Source: Bradyrhizobium barranii subsp. barranii (GTDB lineage Bacteria; Pseudomonadota; Alphaproteobacteria; Rhizobiales; Xanthobacteraceae). From it: a DNA stretch of 64,000 nt. A model generated the notes under the pieces. The model saw only the letters and a program-made list of their open reading frames with translations. It was not told where the DNA came from and did no database searches. Each line of letters begins with the position of its first letter. Position 1 is the first letter of the stretch. Positions 18,623 through 27,559 of this stretch are shown piece after piece. The stretch spans positions 1 through 64,000 of the forward strand of contig NZ_CP086139.1 in the NCBI RefSeq assembly GCF_017565645.3. The letters run 5' to 3'. Made by a program: the position numbers and the translations under genes.

Positions 18623-18931
18623 ATGGGCGCCGAGTTCACCAGGTTATTTGAGGAGTTCGAGCTGCTGGCCGCACTGGCTTACCTGACGCTGTCGACTTCG
18701 CTAGAGGATTTGCAGGCCACACTCGGCAAACCCGGTCACGATTTCGCTTGGAGTCCGATAGGACGTGCGGCTTGGCACGAACAAGTCAGGGAGCAGATAC
18801 TCGAAAGCTGGGCCATGCCCGAAACGAATGCCGCGATCCTGAAGGCGGGTTTCGCGAATAAATCGGCCGAGTACTACAAGCTGGCCATCGAGAGCCTGGG
18901 CCGTCTGGCAGGCCGCATGCGCTGGGGATAG
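18623..18931 (+). CDS. Hypothetical protein, 102 aa, possibly N-truncated
   Basis: The product starts MGAEFTRLFEEFELLAALAY and is helical throughout, ending SLGRLAGRMRWG. It begins just beyond the IS256 remnant without a visible ribosome site, so the native start may have been lost. No family recognised. Confidence 0.4.
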   Translation: MGAEFTRLFEEFELLAALAYLTLSTSLEDLQATLGKPGHDFAWSPIGRAAWHEQVREQILESWAMPETNAAILKAGFANKSAEYYKLAIESLGRLAGRMRWG

Positions 18932-18964
18932 TTGGGAAATCGCGGTGTTGCGATTTGGCCCGCA

Positions 18965-19770
18965 TCACTCGGACTTACCAGGCTCGCCCTTGGTCTTCTT
19001 TCGGGCGAAATAATCGATCATTGCGTTGAAATTGAACCCAATGCCGGCGATGTTTGGCTTTTGCTCGAAGAAGCCGGCAACCGTCGCCAGCCCGCCTTTG
19101 GGCGTGCTGTCTGCCTTCGCCGCACCGGATGCTGTGCCGCTGGCAAGAGTTTCCGTTACCCGGAGCAGCAGGTTCAGGCGACGATCATTGAAAATTGGTT
19201 CGGCCGGGGCCAGAGCTTGAAGAAGCGTTTTCGCCTCGGTCAGGCGATCCGCTTTGGCCGACCAAATCGCGATCGCAGCGTAAGCGAACACAAAATCCGC
19301 GAACTCATGGCGCGGCAGGGTCTCTCGCTTTACGGTATCGATCTCGGTAGCGGCGGCATCGATTTGCTTGCGATAGAGCAAGCATTCCGCGAGGTGGACC
19401 TTATCGTGGTCTGATCCGCCGAGGGCAAGTGCCTCACGATAAGCCGCTTCAGCCTGATCCCATTCGTCAGCATATCGGCAGCTGTCGCCCAACTCGCGTT
19501 GAATAGCGGCCCTACCGCTTTGCGTCCAACGCTCCTCAAGCAGCAGCGCATGAAATTGCAATGCCGACTCCTTGAGCATCTGCTTGTCACCCTTCAAGCC
19601 GCCGAGAAGTTGAAGGAGCCTAGCATATAGATGCTTCTCGGCCCCCTCCAGCGGCTCATCCGCTTCGGTCTGCCGCACAAAGCCGATGACTTCGACCAAC
19701 TGTTCCCCGGCGGTTTGTGCGCCGCCAATCATGAAGTATTGAACGGCTTTGGCGCCCCGATACTGCAGCT
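18965..19770 (-). pseudogene. SEC-C/TPR gene, 3' part (interrupted gene)
   Basis: C-terminal 268 codons of one gene whose other pieces are 21118-21150 and 22273-22840. It reads QLQYRGAKAVQYFMIGG and then TPR-like helices (SALQFHALLLEERWTQSG, DEWDQAEAAYREALALGG, HLAECLLYRKQIDAAATEI). Removing the IS21 derivative with one copy of the GGTT duplication, and the IS630 with one TA, rejoins all pieces in frame into 470 residues. The intact product was thus an SEC-C metal-binding N terminus followed by a helical-repeat body; its role is unknown. Confidence 0.8.
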
Positions 19771-19774
19771 GGTT

Positions 19775-21113
19775 CCCCGCGGGTCACTTCAAATTCCTCC
19801 GGGTGTGGTCAGTCAAATTCCTGCACGGGTGTGGCGATCACGGATCTCGATCGTGGTGGTGTAGATGCGCACGACGACCTGGCTGCCGATCGGCGCGGGC
19901 CGCGCGGCGTAATAGCTGTTGTCGGCGCGTACGGTGGTGTCGTCGCAGACAGTCCGGACGACTTCGGTGAAGATGCGGAAGGGAGCGACAGGCAGCGGCC
20001 GCAGGTGCGGCTTCTCTTCCTGGAACATCGCCTCGACCTGACGGCGCGTGCTGCCGTGGATGCGTTTGGAAGCCCAGTTCTCCTCCCAGTGCCTCAAGAA
20101 CTCGTTTTGCGCCTCCAGCGTCTCGAAGCGCCGTCCGGCCAGCGCAGTGCCCTGGGTATGTTGAATCGCATTCTCGACGCATCCTTTCCGATTTGGATCG
20201 GCCACGCGCGCGGGATCGGCGACCACGGCGTAATGAGCCAGCATCGCGCTGTAAATCGGGTTGAGCTGGGGCTCGTACAAATCCGGCTTGAGGACGCCTT
20301 CCTTCAGGTTGTCGAGCACGACATAGCTGGGGACCCCGCCAAAATACCGGAACGCCTCTTCGTGGAGCTGCGCCCAGACTTGTTGGCTGGACTTCCAGAC
20401 TACCCGCCGGAAGCTGCGCCGCGAGTAGCGTAGCGTCATCACGAACAGGCGGGGACGACGGTACCGCCCGCTCTTCGGATCAACCGTCGGCGCGCCCTCG
20501 CCATTGTCGACCTGAGCTTCCTCGCCGGGGAGGAACTCAAGACGATCAAACTGCTCAGGATCAGCGTGCCGCAACCGGCGCACAAACCGCTTGACACTCT
20601 GGTAGCTGGACGGAAAGCCAAATTGATCAACCAGGTCCTGGTAAATCGCCTGCGCGTTCCGCTTCAGCCGGACCTGTTCTTCGATCCACGTCCGATGCGC
20701 TTCGCAAGCCGAACGGGCCAGGCTGCTGGTGACCGTCGCTTCCGATGTCCCAAAAGCCGGTGGTCGGGGTGGAGGAATTTGGCCGTCCGCGCTCACCGAG
20801 CCGGTGGTCACTTCCCCGGGGGAATTTGCCTCCGCACCGGCCCGCAGCGCCTGATAACGCCGGATCGTCTTGCGATCGACACCCGTCAGCCGGTGAATCT
20901 CGCGCTGGCTGGTGTTGCGATCAAGTAATGTAAGTACGGTGCTTTGCAGATGTCGCTTCAAGACGTTCAACTCCCCGGCCCCTTGCTGGCTAAAGGGGTC
21001 GAACATAAACGTCCTGCCTGACCGGCTACTGCTGTTCAGCGGCGCTGACGGCGATCATCAGGTGGGGGAGTTTCAAGTGACCATACCCGGGGGATTTTGA
21101 CCGACCCACGGGG
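19775..21113. mobile_element. IS21 copy B: internally deleted derivative with 4-bp target duplication
   Basis: Its ends are imperfect inverted repeats: CCCCGCGGGTCACTTC at 19775 and, inward from 21113, CCCCGTGGGTCGGTC. GGTT flanks both sides (19771-19774 and 21114-21117). The element is 1339 bp and keeps the left end and most of istA, but the istA tail and all of istB are gone. The deletion joins the right-end repeats to istA at a shared GCACGGGTG stretch. Confidence 0.85.
19813..21006 (-). pseudogene. istA: IS21 IstA transposase, copy B, truncated
   Basis: 397 residues. The sequence is nearly identical to copy A over its first 394 residues, then ends AGI at the deletion junction. D167, D232 and E278 are present, but the residue after D167 is Asn instead of Tyr (QVDNGE). 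Without its C terminus and istB it cannot act alone. Confidence 0.85.
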
Positions 21114-21117
21114 GGTT

Positions 21118-21150
21118 TTCGCGATCGTCGTCCAGTTCGAGGATGCGATC
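21118..21150 (-). pseudogene. SEC-C/TPR gene, 33-bp middle piece
   Basis: Eleven codons (DRILELDDDRE) stranded between the IS21 derivative and IS630. The piece links the 5' part (ending ..AARIEIL) to the 3' part (starting NQLQYRG) without a frame change, which shows that the two insertions hit the same gene 35 bp apart. Confidence 0.8.
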
Positions 21151-21152
21151 TA

Positions 21153-22270
21153 GTACCCGGAATCAGAGCTGAGTGATACGGCGGCCTTTGAAACGGCGTT
21201 GACGGACCTTTTTCTTGGTCCAGACGAAGGGCTCGGCTCTGTCGTTGTATGCGTTGACGTAGGCATCGATGTGTTCCTGAAGCTGCTTGAGGCTCGTGAA
21301 GGAGGTGCCGCTGAGCGACTGCCCCTGCAAGATGGAAAACCATACTTCGACCTGATTGAGCCATGACGCACTTGTCGGCGTGAAATGAAATTGCACGTTG
21401 GGGTGGGCCTTGAGCCAGTCCTCGTTCTTTTTATGGGTGTTGAGGTTGTCGAGGATGACGTGAAGCTTGCGGTTCGGAAAAGCCGCGGTGACGCTGTTCA
21501 TGAAATCGAGAAACTCGACGCGGCGCCGGCGTTTTGAATGGGTCGCGATGATCTTTCCGGTGGCGACTTCGAGCGCCGCAAACAATGTTGTGGTGCCATG
21601 CCGCTTGTAATCGTGGCTTTGGCCGGTCAAGGCGCGGCCATTGGGCAACTTCAGATAACCCTGCGCTCGCTCCAAAGCCTGGATCGAGGGCTTCTCGTCC
21701 ACGCACAGCACAATGGCCTTCGCCGGCGGCGCGACATAGAGGCCGACAACATCGGCGGCTTTGGCCGTAAAGTTCGGGTCGTTGCTCTCGCACCAGGACT
21801 TGCGAGCCACCAGGTCAATCTTGTGGCTGCGCAGGAACCGCCAGACATATTGGACATCGACATCGCCCAGCGCCTCGGCCAGCAGGGGGCCGGTCCAGCG
21901 CGCAAACCCTTGCGGTGGCGGCTTATCCAGCAGCTTCAGAATCCGCTTGTCGGTCGTCTTCGTATAGATCGGCTGCTTGCCAGGCCGCGGCTTGTCTTGC
22001 AGCCCTTCAAGGCCATGGTCGGCATAGCGATGCCGCCAAAGGCTGACAATCCGCGGCTGGACCCCAACTTCCTTGGCGATCGACCGGGTGCTGCGCCCAT
22101 CCGCCGCCAACAGAACTATCCGCGCCCGCTTCAAATCGCGCTGCAACGTCACCGGTGAGCGACAGCACGCCTCAAGCACCTTGCGATCTTTCCTCGAAAG
22201 GCGGACTTCTCTTGCTTCGGGTATCATCCCGACCTTGAATCACGACTCACGTTCCAAGAAAAGTGGGTAC
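21153..22270. mobile_element. IS630-family element in a TA target
   Basis: The element lies between TA dinucleotides at 21151-21152 and 22271-22272, the usual IS630/Tc1-mariner target duplication. Both tips read GTACCC inward. It is 1118 bp with one full-length transposase gene on the minus strand and may be active. Confidence 0.85.
21163..22227 (-). CDS. IS630-family transposase
   Basis: 354-residue DDE transposase. It has an N-terminal helix-turn-helix pair (RSTRSIAKEVGVQPRIVSL, about residues 45-64), a winged-helix region (GLEGLQDKPRPGKQP) and a catalytic core with D177 (VLCVDEKPSIQ), D260 (HVILDNLNTHK) and E294 (WLNQVEVWFS). The length and all motifs are normal, so this is the best candidate in the window for a functional single-gene transposase. 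Confidence 0.93.
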   Translation of the reverse strand: MIPEAREVRLSRKDRKVLEACCRSPVTLQRDLKRARIVLLAADGRSTRSIAKEVGVQPRIVSLWRHRYADHGLEGLQDKPRPGKQPIYTKTTDKRILKLLDKPPPQGFARWTGPLLAEALGDVDVQYVWRFLRSHKIDLVARKSWCESNDPNFTAKAADVVGLYVAPPAKAIVLCVDEKPSIQALERAQGYLKLPNGRALTGQSHDYKRHGTTTLFAALEVATGKIIATHSKRRRRVEFLDFMNSVTAAFPNRKLHVILDNLNTHKKNEDWLKAHPNVQFHFTPTSASWLNQVEVWFSILQGQSLSGTSFTSLKQLQEHIDAYVNAYNDRAEPFVWTKKKVRQRRFKGRRITQL

Positions 22271-22272
22271 TA

Positions 22273-22840
22273 GTATTTCGATACGAGCCGCAAATGGCAG
22301 GTCATCAAATTCGAGATCGACATACAGCTGCAAAAGCTCAAGGTCCTCTTCCTTTTTCGTAATCGGGCCTGCTTTCGCCAGCTCTTGCCGGGCCTTTGCA
22401 CGATCACCGCCGGGGCTGAGGTAATAGAAGGCGAGGTAATACGCGATCTTCCTGTACCAAGCAGGATGCTGGATATTGGTGCGCAGCCGATCCAGCACGG
22501 CGGTCCAGTCTTTCCAAAGCCCGAGGTGAAAATACAGCGAGGACAAACGGCCAACGTAAGCACCCAGTGCGTTCACATCGATGCGAAGCAGCTTCAGTCC
22601 GTCTCCGACTACCGCCAGCGCTGGCGCGGTATTCGTCTTGTGCCATATCGTGTACTGCGTGACGTCAGCGCGCGTTGCCTGCAGGGCCCGCTCGAAATGC
22701 TTTTCCCGTAGGGCTGCCCTGTATGCCTTCCCGATGTCAAAACCCGGCAGGCGCCGCCAGCAGCAATCCTTGAACTTTTTACCGGAGGCGCATGGGCATG
22801 GCTCGCTCCATTTTGGCTTCCACATCGGGCGTTTCGGCAT
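22273..22840 (-). pseudogene. SEC-C/TPR gene, 5' part
   Basis: The ATG at 22840 is the first in frame after a TAG 21 bases upstream; M6 at 22825 is an alternative. Residues 12-28 carry a SEC-C zinc motif (SEPCPCASGKKFKDCCW: C-x-C-x8-C-C), as in SecA tails and YecA-like proteins, followed by helical-repeat-like sequence. The frame breaks at codon 190, where IS630 is inserted. The gene continues at 21118-21150 and 18965-19770. The function is unknown; SEC-C motifs bind metal and often mediate ribosome or protein contacts. Confidence 0.8.
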
Positions 22841-22868
22841 CCTGCGGCTCGCCTGCAGCTAACCCGTC

Positions 22869-24256
22869 CTATTCGTGAGAGTGCGGCTTTTTGGCCCGAT
22901 TGATGCGGCCGCACATCTTGTCTGACGAGGCGCACAGGATTGCCTTCGGCTTTTCACCGCCTGACCACCTGTACTTTGCAACGCGCTTGAGGGATAGGTT
23001 GGGCGAACGGGGGGCGGACGCCCCGCCGGTCAAGGACTGAGCGGCCAGCGCGCCGGGCAAGCCGCGGATCAGGTCGGCTTCGGGACATGCCGCGGCGAAC
23101 GCAAGGCGAATGCGGCTCGTGGTCTCGACCACACGGGCAGCGAGTTTCAAGAGACGAAGACGCAGCGTCGCGAACTCGGCAGCGGCCAATTCCCGGACTT
23201 TGGGAATGGCGTCGCGCACGGTCAGCATCAGCCAATAAGCGGCCGTATGGAGCAGGAGACGGACCTGGTTGGCGAGCGCCGAACGGCAGCTGGTGCGGTC
23301 GGAGGCGAGCTGCGTCTTATGCAGCTTGATCAGATTCTCGGCTTGGCCGCGCGCGCAATACAGGCTGTCGTAGATCCACTCGGCCGAGCCGACATCGAGG
23401 CTGGTGACGACGAAACGGATGTCGAGGCCGAGCATCGTCGCCTCAATACGGGCGACGGTGCGCCGTTCGCGATCCCAGGACTTTGCCTTGTGGCGGGTCT
23501 CGGTATAGCCACGCAGAACCGGCAGGTTCTCGATGGCGCGTCGGGTGCGGATGTCGTCGGCGACCTCGTCGACTTTTCTGGCGAGAGGCTTGGTGCCGGA
23601 CAGACCGAAGATGTAGTCGATGCCGTTGGTCTCGCACCACGCCATGGCCTCCGGCCGGGCATAGTGCCCGTCGCCACGGAACGTAATTCGCGTGTTGTGC
23701 CACCGCGTGCGGATATGCCGTACCAGGCGGCGCAGAAGGGCACGCACCTCGACGCCGCCCGGCGTCTTGCCGGGCCGCAGCACGACGGCCACGGGACGGC
23801 TCTTCTCCGTGTCGTAGACGTGGATCGGCAGGAAGCAGCGTTCGTCATAATGAGCGTTGAACAGCGAGAGCTGCTGATGGCCGTGGACGACATCGCAGGT
23901 ATCATCGATGTCGAGCGTGACGGATGCCGGCTCGCGCGGGTAGCTATCCATCCATGCGTCGACCAAAATGTAGGTCAGTCGGATCACGTCGCGCAGGCGC
24001 GGAGCAACTCCAGCCGCGACAGCGTCGGTTGGGAACACAGATCGCGGCCCGTGTCCGGCAGCCGTCCGCAGGCCAGCTTGAATGCGGGATCGGACCGCAG
24101 ATGATCGAGGTCGTCGGCGTCCTCGTAGCCGCAGCAGATCGCGAACATGCGCGCGCGGAACATATCGACCAGGCTGTGCACGACCCGCGTCGGATCGCGC
24201 CGATCCGGGAACACCCGGGCCAAATTGTCGGCCAAACCGAGACGGGTTGCGATCAA
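22869..24256 (-). pseudogene. IS1380-family transposase, frameshifted, N terminus lost
   Basis: The first frame (about 24256-24000) reads DNLARVFPDRRDPTRVVHSL and GYEDADDLDHLRSDPAFKLA. One base is missing near 24000, after which the main frame continues with APRLRDVIRLTYILVDAW, LDIDDTCDVVHGHQQLSLF, FRGDGHYARPEAMAWCE (two catalytic D residues) and YDSLYCARGQAENLIKLHK (E). The usual first 40 residues are absent: the N terminus is joined to the IS21 left end through a shared GTTGCGATCA. A fused open frame from the IS21 start codon (24338) reads through but is out of frame until about 24000. Inactive. Confidence 0.85.
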
Positions 24257-24445
24257 GTAATGTAAGTACGGTGCTTTGCAGATGTCGCTTCAAGACGTTC
24301 AACTCCCCGGCCCCTTGCTGGCTAAAGGGGTCGAACATAAACGTCCTGCCTGACCGGCTACTGCTGTTCAGCGGCGCTGACGGCGATCATCAGGTGGGGG
24401 AGTTTCAAGTGACCATACCCGGGGGATTTTGACCGACCCACGGGG
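24248..24445. repeat. IS21 left-end fragment, copy C
   Basis: Identical to the left ends of copies A and B, from the tip CCCACGGGG (24437-24445) through the istA start codon (24338) to codon 31. There it is replaced by IS1380 sequence. The other end of the tip abuts an IS66 tnpB remnant. Confidence 0.85.
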
Positions 24446-24487
24446 ACATACGAGAAAACCGCGGCGGGCAGCAACTTCCTGCCGCGC

Positions 24488-24562
24488 ACTCCGCATAATA
24501 GCGGAAGTCTACCGGTTTGGTCGCCACCATCACCCGGACCGCGCCTGACGGACCGATCACCG
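24488..24562 (-). pseudogene. tnpB: IS66 TnpB, N-terminal remnant
   Basis: Just downstream of tnpA the minus strand reads VIGPSGAVRVMVATKPVDFR, the conserved start of IS66 TnpB. It degenerates after about 20 residues, a short way before the IS21 fragment. Confidence 0.65.
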
Positions 24563-24985
24563 GCTCGCCTTTAGCGCCTGGACGATCGACGCAATCATCG
24601 CGGTGTCCGCTCCACGACCGGCTCGGATCGTGATGCCGTCGACTTCAATCTCGATGATCCCGCTATCTGCCTTGCGCACCGCTTTACGATCCCGGTGAAC
24701 AGTCGGCGCCGGCACCACGGCGTCAACCACCGCCGGCACAAACTGAACTTCGTCCTCTCGGGAATGACCGCCTGCTGCTTCTCGCAGCTGACGTCGCCAG
24801 CCAAACAACTGCTGCGGCGACAATCCATACCGCCGCGCTACCGAACAGACCGAATCGCCGCTTGCCACGATCTCCGCAACGATCCGCGCCTTGTCCTCGT
24901 CGCTCCACTTCCGCCGACGGCCGGCTCCGGTGAAGACCTCAAGCCGCCGCACCGGCTCCGTGATAGCAGTATGCACTGTGTCCAT
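24557..24985 (-). CDS. tnpA: IS66-family TnpA (OrfA) accessory protein
   Basis: 142 residues from ATG 24985. The N-terminal helix-turn-helix of the IS66/IS3 OrfA class is visible: RRRKWSDEDKARIVAEIVAS, SVCSVARRYGLSPQQLFGWR. The C-terminal segment is GIIEIEVDGITIRAGRGAD. TnpA and TnpB are required together with TnpC for IS66 movement. Here tnpB is broken and tnpC is missing, so this is an element remnant. An upstream in-frame extension to 25204 is rejected because homology begins at MDTVHTAI. Confidence 0.85.
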   Translation of the reverse strand: MDTVHTAITEPVRRLEVFTGAGRRRKWSDEDKARIVAEIVASGDSVCSVARRYGLSPQQLFGWRRQLREAAGGHSREDEVQFVPAVVDAVVPAPTVHRDRKAVRKADSGIIEIEVDGITIRAGRGADTAMIASIVQALKASR

Positions 24986-25283
24986 TCTAAGCCTACGGTT
25001 CAAACAAACCGCAGACTCGCAGATCACCCCGCCATCCGGAAGGTGGCCGCTGAACAGCGCTCTGATGTCCGCTGTCACTCCCATAGCGCCACCAGTGTGA
25101 ATCTGCGTGGGGTCCGGACGCCGATCGGCGTCCAAGTGCTTGATTGACTTCGCGCGTGCGGGGTCAATGTTCAGCGTCGATTCACAATCCCCCCCCCCGG
25201 GCAATTACGGGTGCCGCAACGAGCGCCTTGCAGTTGCGCTGCGGAAGAAGCAAAAGGAGGCAATCTTAGCATCGGCTTTTTCA

Positions 25284-25493
25284 ATGGCGTTACAAAAGCA
25301 AAAGATCACCAAAGACCAGCTTCATGAATTTATCCTAGAACGGTTTGGACTGACCAACTTCTTTCAGGTCAGCGAGGACAGGCAGCTCGGGTTTCGCACA
25401 ACTGTGGTAGCGGCGCCGGAGGATCTCTGTGAGTTACATTCTCGGCTCGAACGTATTTGCTGTGAGTTGCGGCCAAGATTTGAGTTAGAGTAA
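25284..25493 (+). CDS. Hypothetical protein, about 69 aa, start uncertain
   Basis: A frame open from the IS66 end ends in FILERFGLTNFFQVSEDRQLGFRTTVV... at 25493. The ATG at 25284 is the first plausible internal start, but upstream coding-like sequence (ALRKKQKEAILASAFS) suggests that the native N terminus was cut by the IS66 element. Family not recognised. Confidence 0.4.
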   Translation: MALQKQKITKDQLHEFILERFGLTNFFQVSEDRQLGFRTTVVAAPEDLCELHSRLERICCELRPRFELE

Positions 25494-25569
25494 GTCACGA
25501 CCTCAGGCGGGATCTTCGAGGGGCTTTCGGCTGATTGGCGTTGGTCGAAGTATCTATATCTGGGCTCCG

Positions 25570-25601
<32 letters not shown>

Positions 25602-25695
25602 AAGTTCACAGAAGCATCGCAGACCGGGTGCTAGATATTCTTCGCGAATATTATTGCGGTCGTTCATATTGGTGACGGAGTTTACGGTGAATTAC

Positions 25696-25860
25696 ATGGC
25701 ACCGATACAGGCTAGGTTCCTCGTACGAAGAGGAAGCGTCGACTGGATGGTTTATGATCGGGATCGCAAGGGGGCGGCCCAACTGAAGGATTACAGCTTG
25801 GCTGAGAAGCTGACGAAGGAACAAGCCGAGCAGATTAAGCAGCGGCTGGAGACGGCTTGA
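25696..25860 (+). CDS. Small hypothetical protein, 54 aa
   Basis: The ATG at 25696 is preferred to the long frame that starts inside the TG tract. The product reads APIQARFLVRRGSVDWMVYD, RDRKGAAQLKDY and ends EQAEQIKQRLETA. The pattern of a short beta hairpin and two helices is seen in small proteins conserved among Bradyrhizobium-type bacteria (recalled from general knowledge; no name known). GGAG lies about 20 bases upstream, which is somewhat far. Confidence 0.55.
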   Translation: MAPIQARFLVRRGSVDWMVYDRDRKGAAQLKDYSLAEKLTKEQAEQIKQRLETA

Positions 25861-26393
25861 CCGACGTTTGCAACGACTACCGGTGCTCGCACAACGTCCA
25901 GATGGACGCGGCGAGATGGCCGGACGAGATGCGGCTATCCGGTCTCCAGCCGCGGTTCACTTGCACAGTCTGAGGCAAGCGCAGCTCAATCATTCGTTCG
26001 GTCGATGAGCCGCCAAGGATGGGCACGCGCGGCTGACGGGGGCTACCCTGCCCAAGTTTGGCCGACATGGCCCACATGCTGGTACGAGCCATCTAAGGGG
26101 CTATCCGTTGACCTTGGCGGTGTCGTCCGGCAACGTCGTCGCCAAGGCTCTCACGCGCACATTCGGTCAATGGGTGCGAAGTGGTGGCGGTCGGAGTGTG
26201 CAGGCTAGCTGAAGCATCATTCCAACGGGCCGCGCCAAACTCGCGAGCGTTTGTAATCTTACAAATGTCACAGCCGCTGGCTAGAAACGTATCGACTGAT
26301 TAGCACGGGCTCTTTCAATTGGCCATATTGCGATGGCGGCGAGCGAAGAGCACGCTCGCGGAATCCGGGGCGGCGGATCGCAAAGGAGTACAG
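25861..26393. other. Intergenic region, no gene seen
   Basis: Only short unconvincing frames. AAAGGAGT near 26383 is the ribosome site of the next gene. Confidence 0.4.
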
Positions 26394-26639
26394 ATGTTCA
26401 AGAGACAGGTGTCGGGCCGCAAGCTTAAGTGCGCAACCAAGCGACGTCGAGCGAAGCCGAAGCGAACAGCGCGTCGTCAACTTGACGGAGCGTTCAACTT
26501 TGCAACGCGCGTATTGTCAGATTTCGACCCAACCACGGGAGTCAAGGGTGAAATACGGGACCGCATGGTCAGGACGGCGGAAGGGCGCTTCTATTTGATA
26601 GAAGGTCCAGACATCAAGCCGGGTGCTCTGAAGTCGTAA
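26394..26639 (+). CDS. Hypothetical basic protein, 81 aa
   Basis: ATG 26394 follows AAAGGAG by 6 bases, a strong start. The N-terminal 35 residues are highly basic (RKLKCATKRRRAKPKRTARR) and the C-terminal half is mixed (FNFATRVLSDFDPTTGVKG, AEGRFYLIEGPDIKPG). It may bind nucleic acid through the basic arm. No family recognised. Confidence 0.5.
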   Translation: MFKRQVSGRKLKCATKRRRAKPKRTARRQLDGAFNFATRVLSDFDPTTGVKGEIRDRMVRTAEGRFYLIEGPDIKPGALKS

Positions 26640-26908
26640 CGCCTTATAGGCTCGAAGATGTCTTTGCGTGGTTGCAGGATTGTCCGGAGCAAATCGAGCG
26701 GACAGTGATCGTCGGCAACGCCAACTGCAATCTTTTAGAGCGCTGAGTTCTGCTTTGGGCGACACGGCGCGGGGCGTCAGACGACGCCCTGCGCATTATC
26801 GAACTCCCGTGGGTTTCGTCAGCTTTCCGAAAGCTTGCCCGAACAATAAGCTGTTGCAATGTAAACGGTACGAGAGGCCCACGGAGCCACGGACTTGGTG
26901 CGGACGGC

Positions 26909-27559
26909 CTACGCACCGCGCTTGAAGCGTATAGGCATCCAGAACTGCCGGAGGGCCTCGACGGTTGCTGGAATGTTGCGCCAGGCGTTTTGGATGATGG
27001 GCTGCGTTCCCAGCGTGCGCCGGGCCGGGGGTAGCAAGGGTCGACCGGCGTCGTCGATGCAATGGACCAAGATCGGCCGCAGCATAAGGTGTTCGGTTCC
27101 ATTCGGGGGGAGAAGCCGCGACCAGACGAGAAGCCGAAGCTTCATGACGGCGTAGAAGCCCATGCACCAGGGCTGCGGGTCGACTTCGCCGTCCGGTGAT
27201 CGCACGAACAGCGGCTCGAAGCTCTCCGGTCTCGTCGACAGCGTCTCGCTGATAGCGTTGTGGCGCATCAGCGTGGCGGCGATTGCCGAGAACTCCTCGG
27301 TGTCGTGATTGAAGGCGTCGGGATCTACGCCGAGGAGCGGGCACACCCATTCCTCGGACGCCATCGAGACCGGCCCGGCGACGACCGCGGCCACCGCGCC
27401 ATCGAGCATGGAGAGCGACGTCGCCCGCGGATGCCGAAGCGTCGGCGACCTGGCGCGCTTGCTGATCCATTGCCCGAGCCGTTCGAACGACATGGCATAG
27501 TCCGCCATCGTCGTCTTGCGTGCTTTTCGCGTTCCCCGCCCTTGCTTCGGCTTCGTCAT
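26909..27559 (-). CDS. UPF0149 (YecA/YgfB-like) family passenger protein of IS66
   Basis: 216 residues. It overlaps the tnpC stop by 4 bases, so it is translationally coupled. The middle shows the YecA-type pattern: MLDGAVAAVVAGPVSMASE followed by EWVCPLLGVDPDAF, then GEVDPQPWCMGFYAVMKLR (the WC.GF segment of UPF0149). The C-terminal SEC-C zinc motif of true YecA is absent. Such genes are known passengers of rhizobial IS66 elements; their function in transposition is not established. Confidence 0.75.
   Translation of the reverse strand: MTKPKQGRGTRKARKTTMADYAMSFERLGQWISKRARSPTLRHPRATSLSMLDGAVAAVVAGPVSMASEEWVCPLLGVDPDAFNHDTEEFSAIAATLMRHNAISETLSTRPESFEPLFVRSPDGEVDPQPWCMGFYAVMKLRLLVWSRLLPPNGTEHLMLRPILVHCIDDAGRPLLPPARRTLGTQPIIQNAWRNIPATVEALRQFWMPIRFKRGA

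Noticed and set aside
24256..24338. A functional IstA-IS1380 fusion protein
   Set aside because: The part between the IS21 codons and about 24000 is in the wrong frame relative to the transposase, so the fusion is a by-product of decay.
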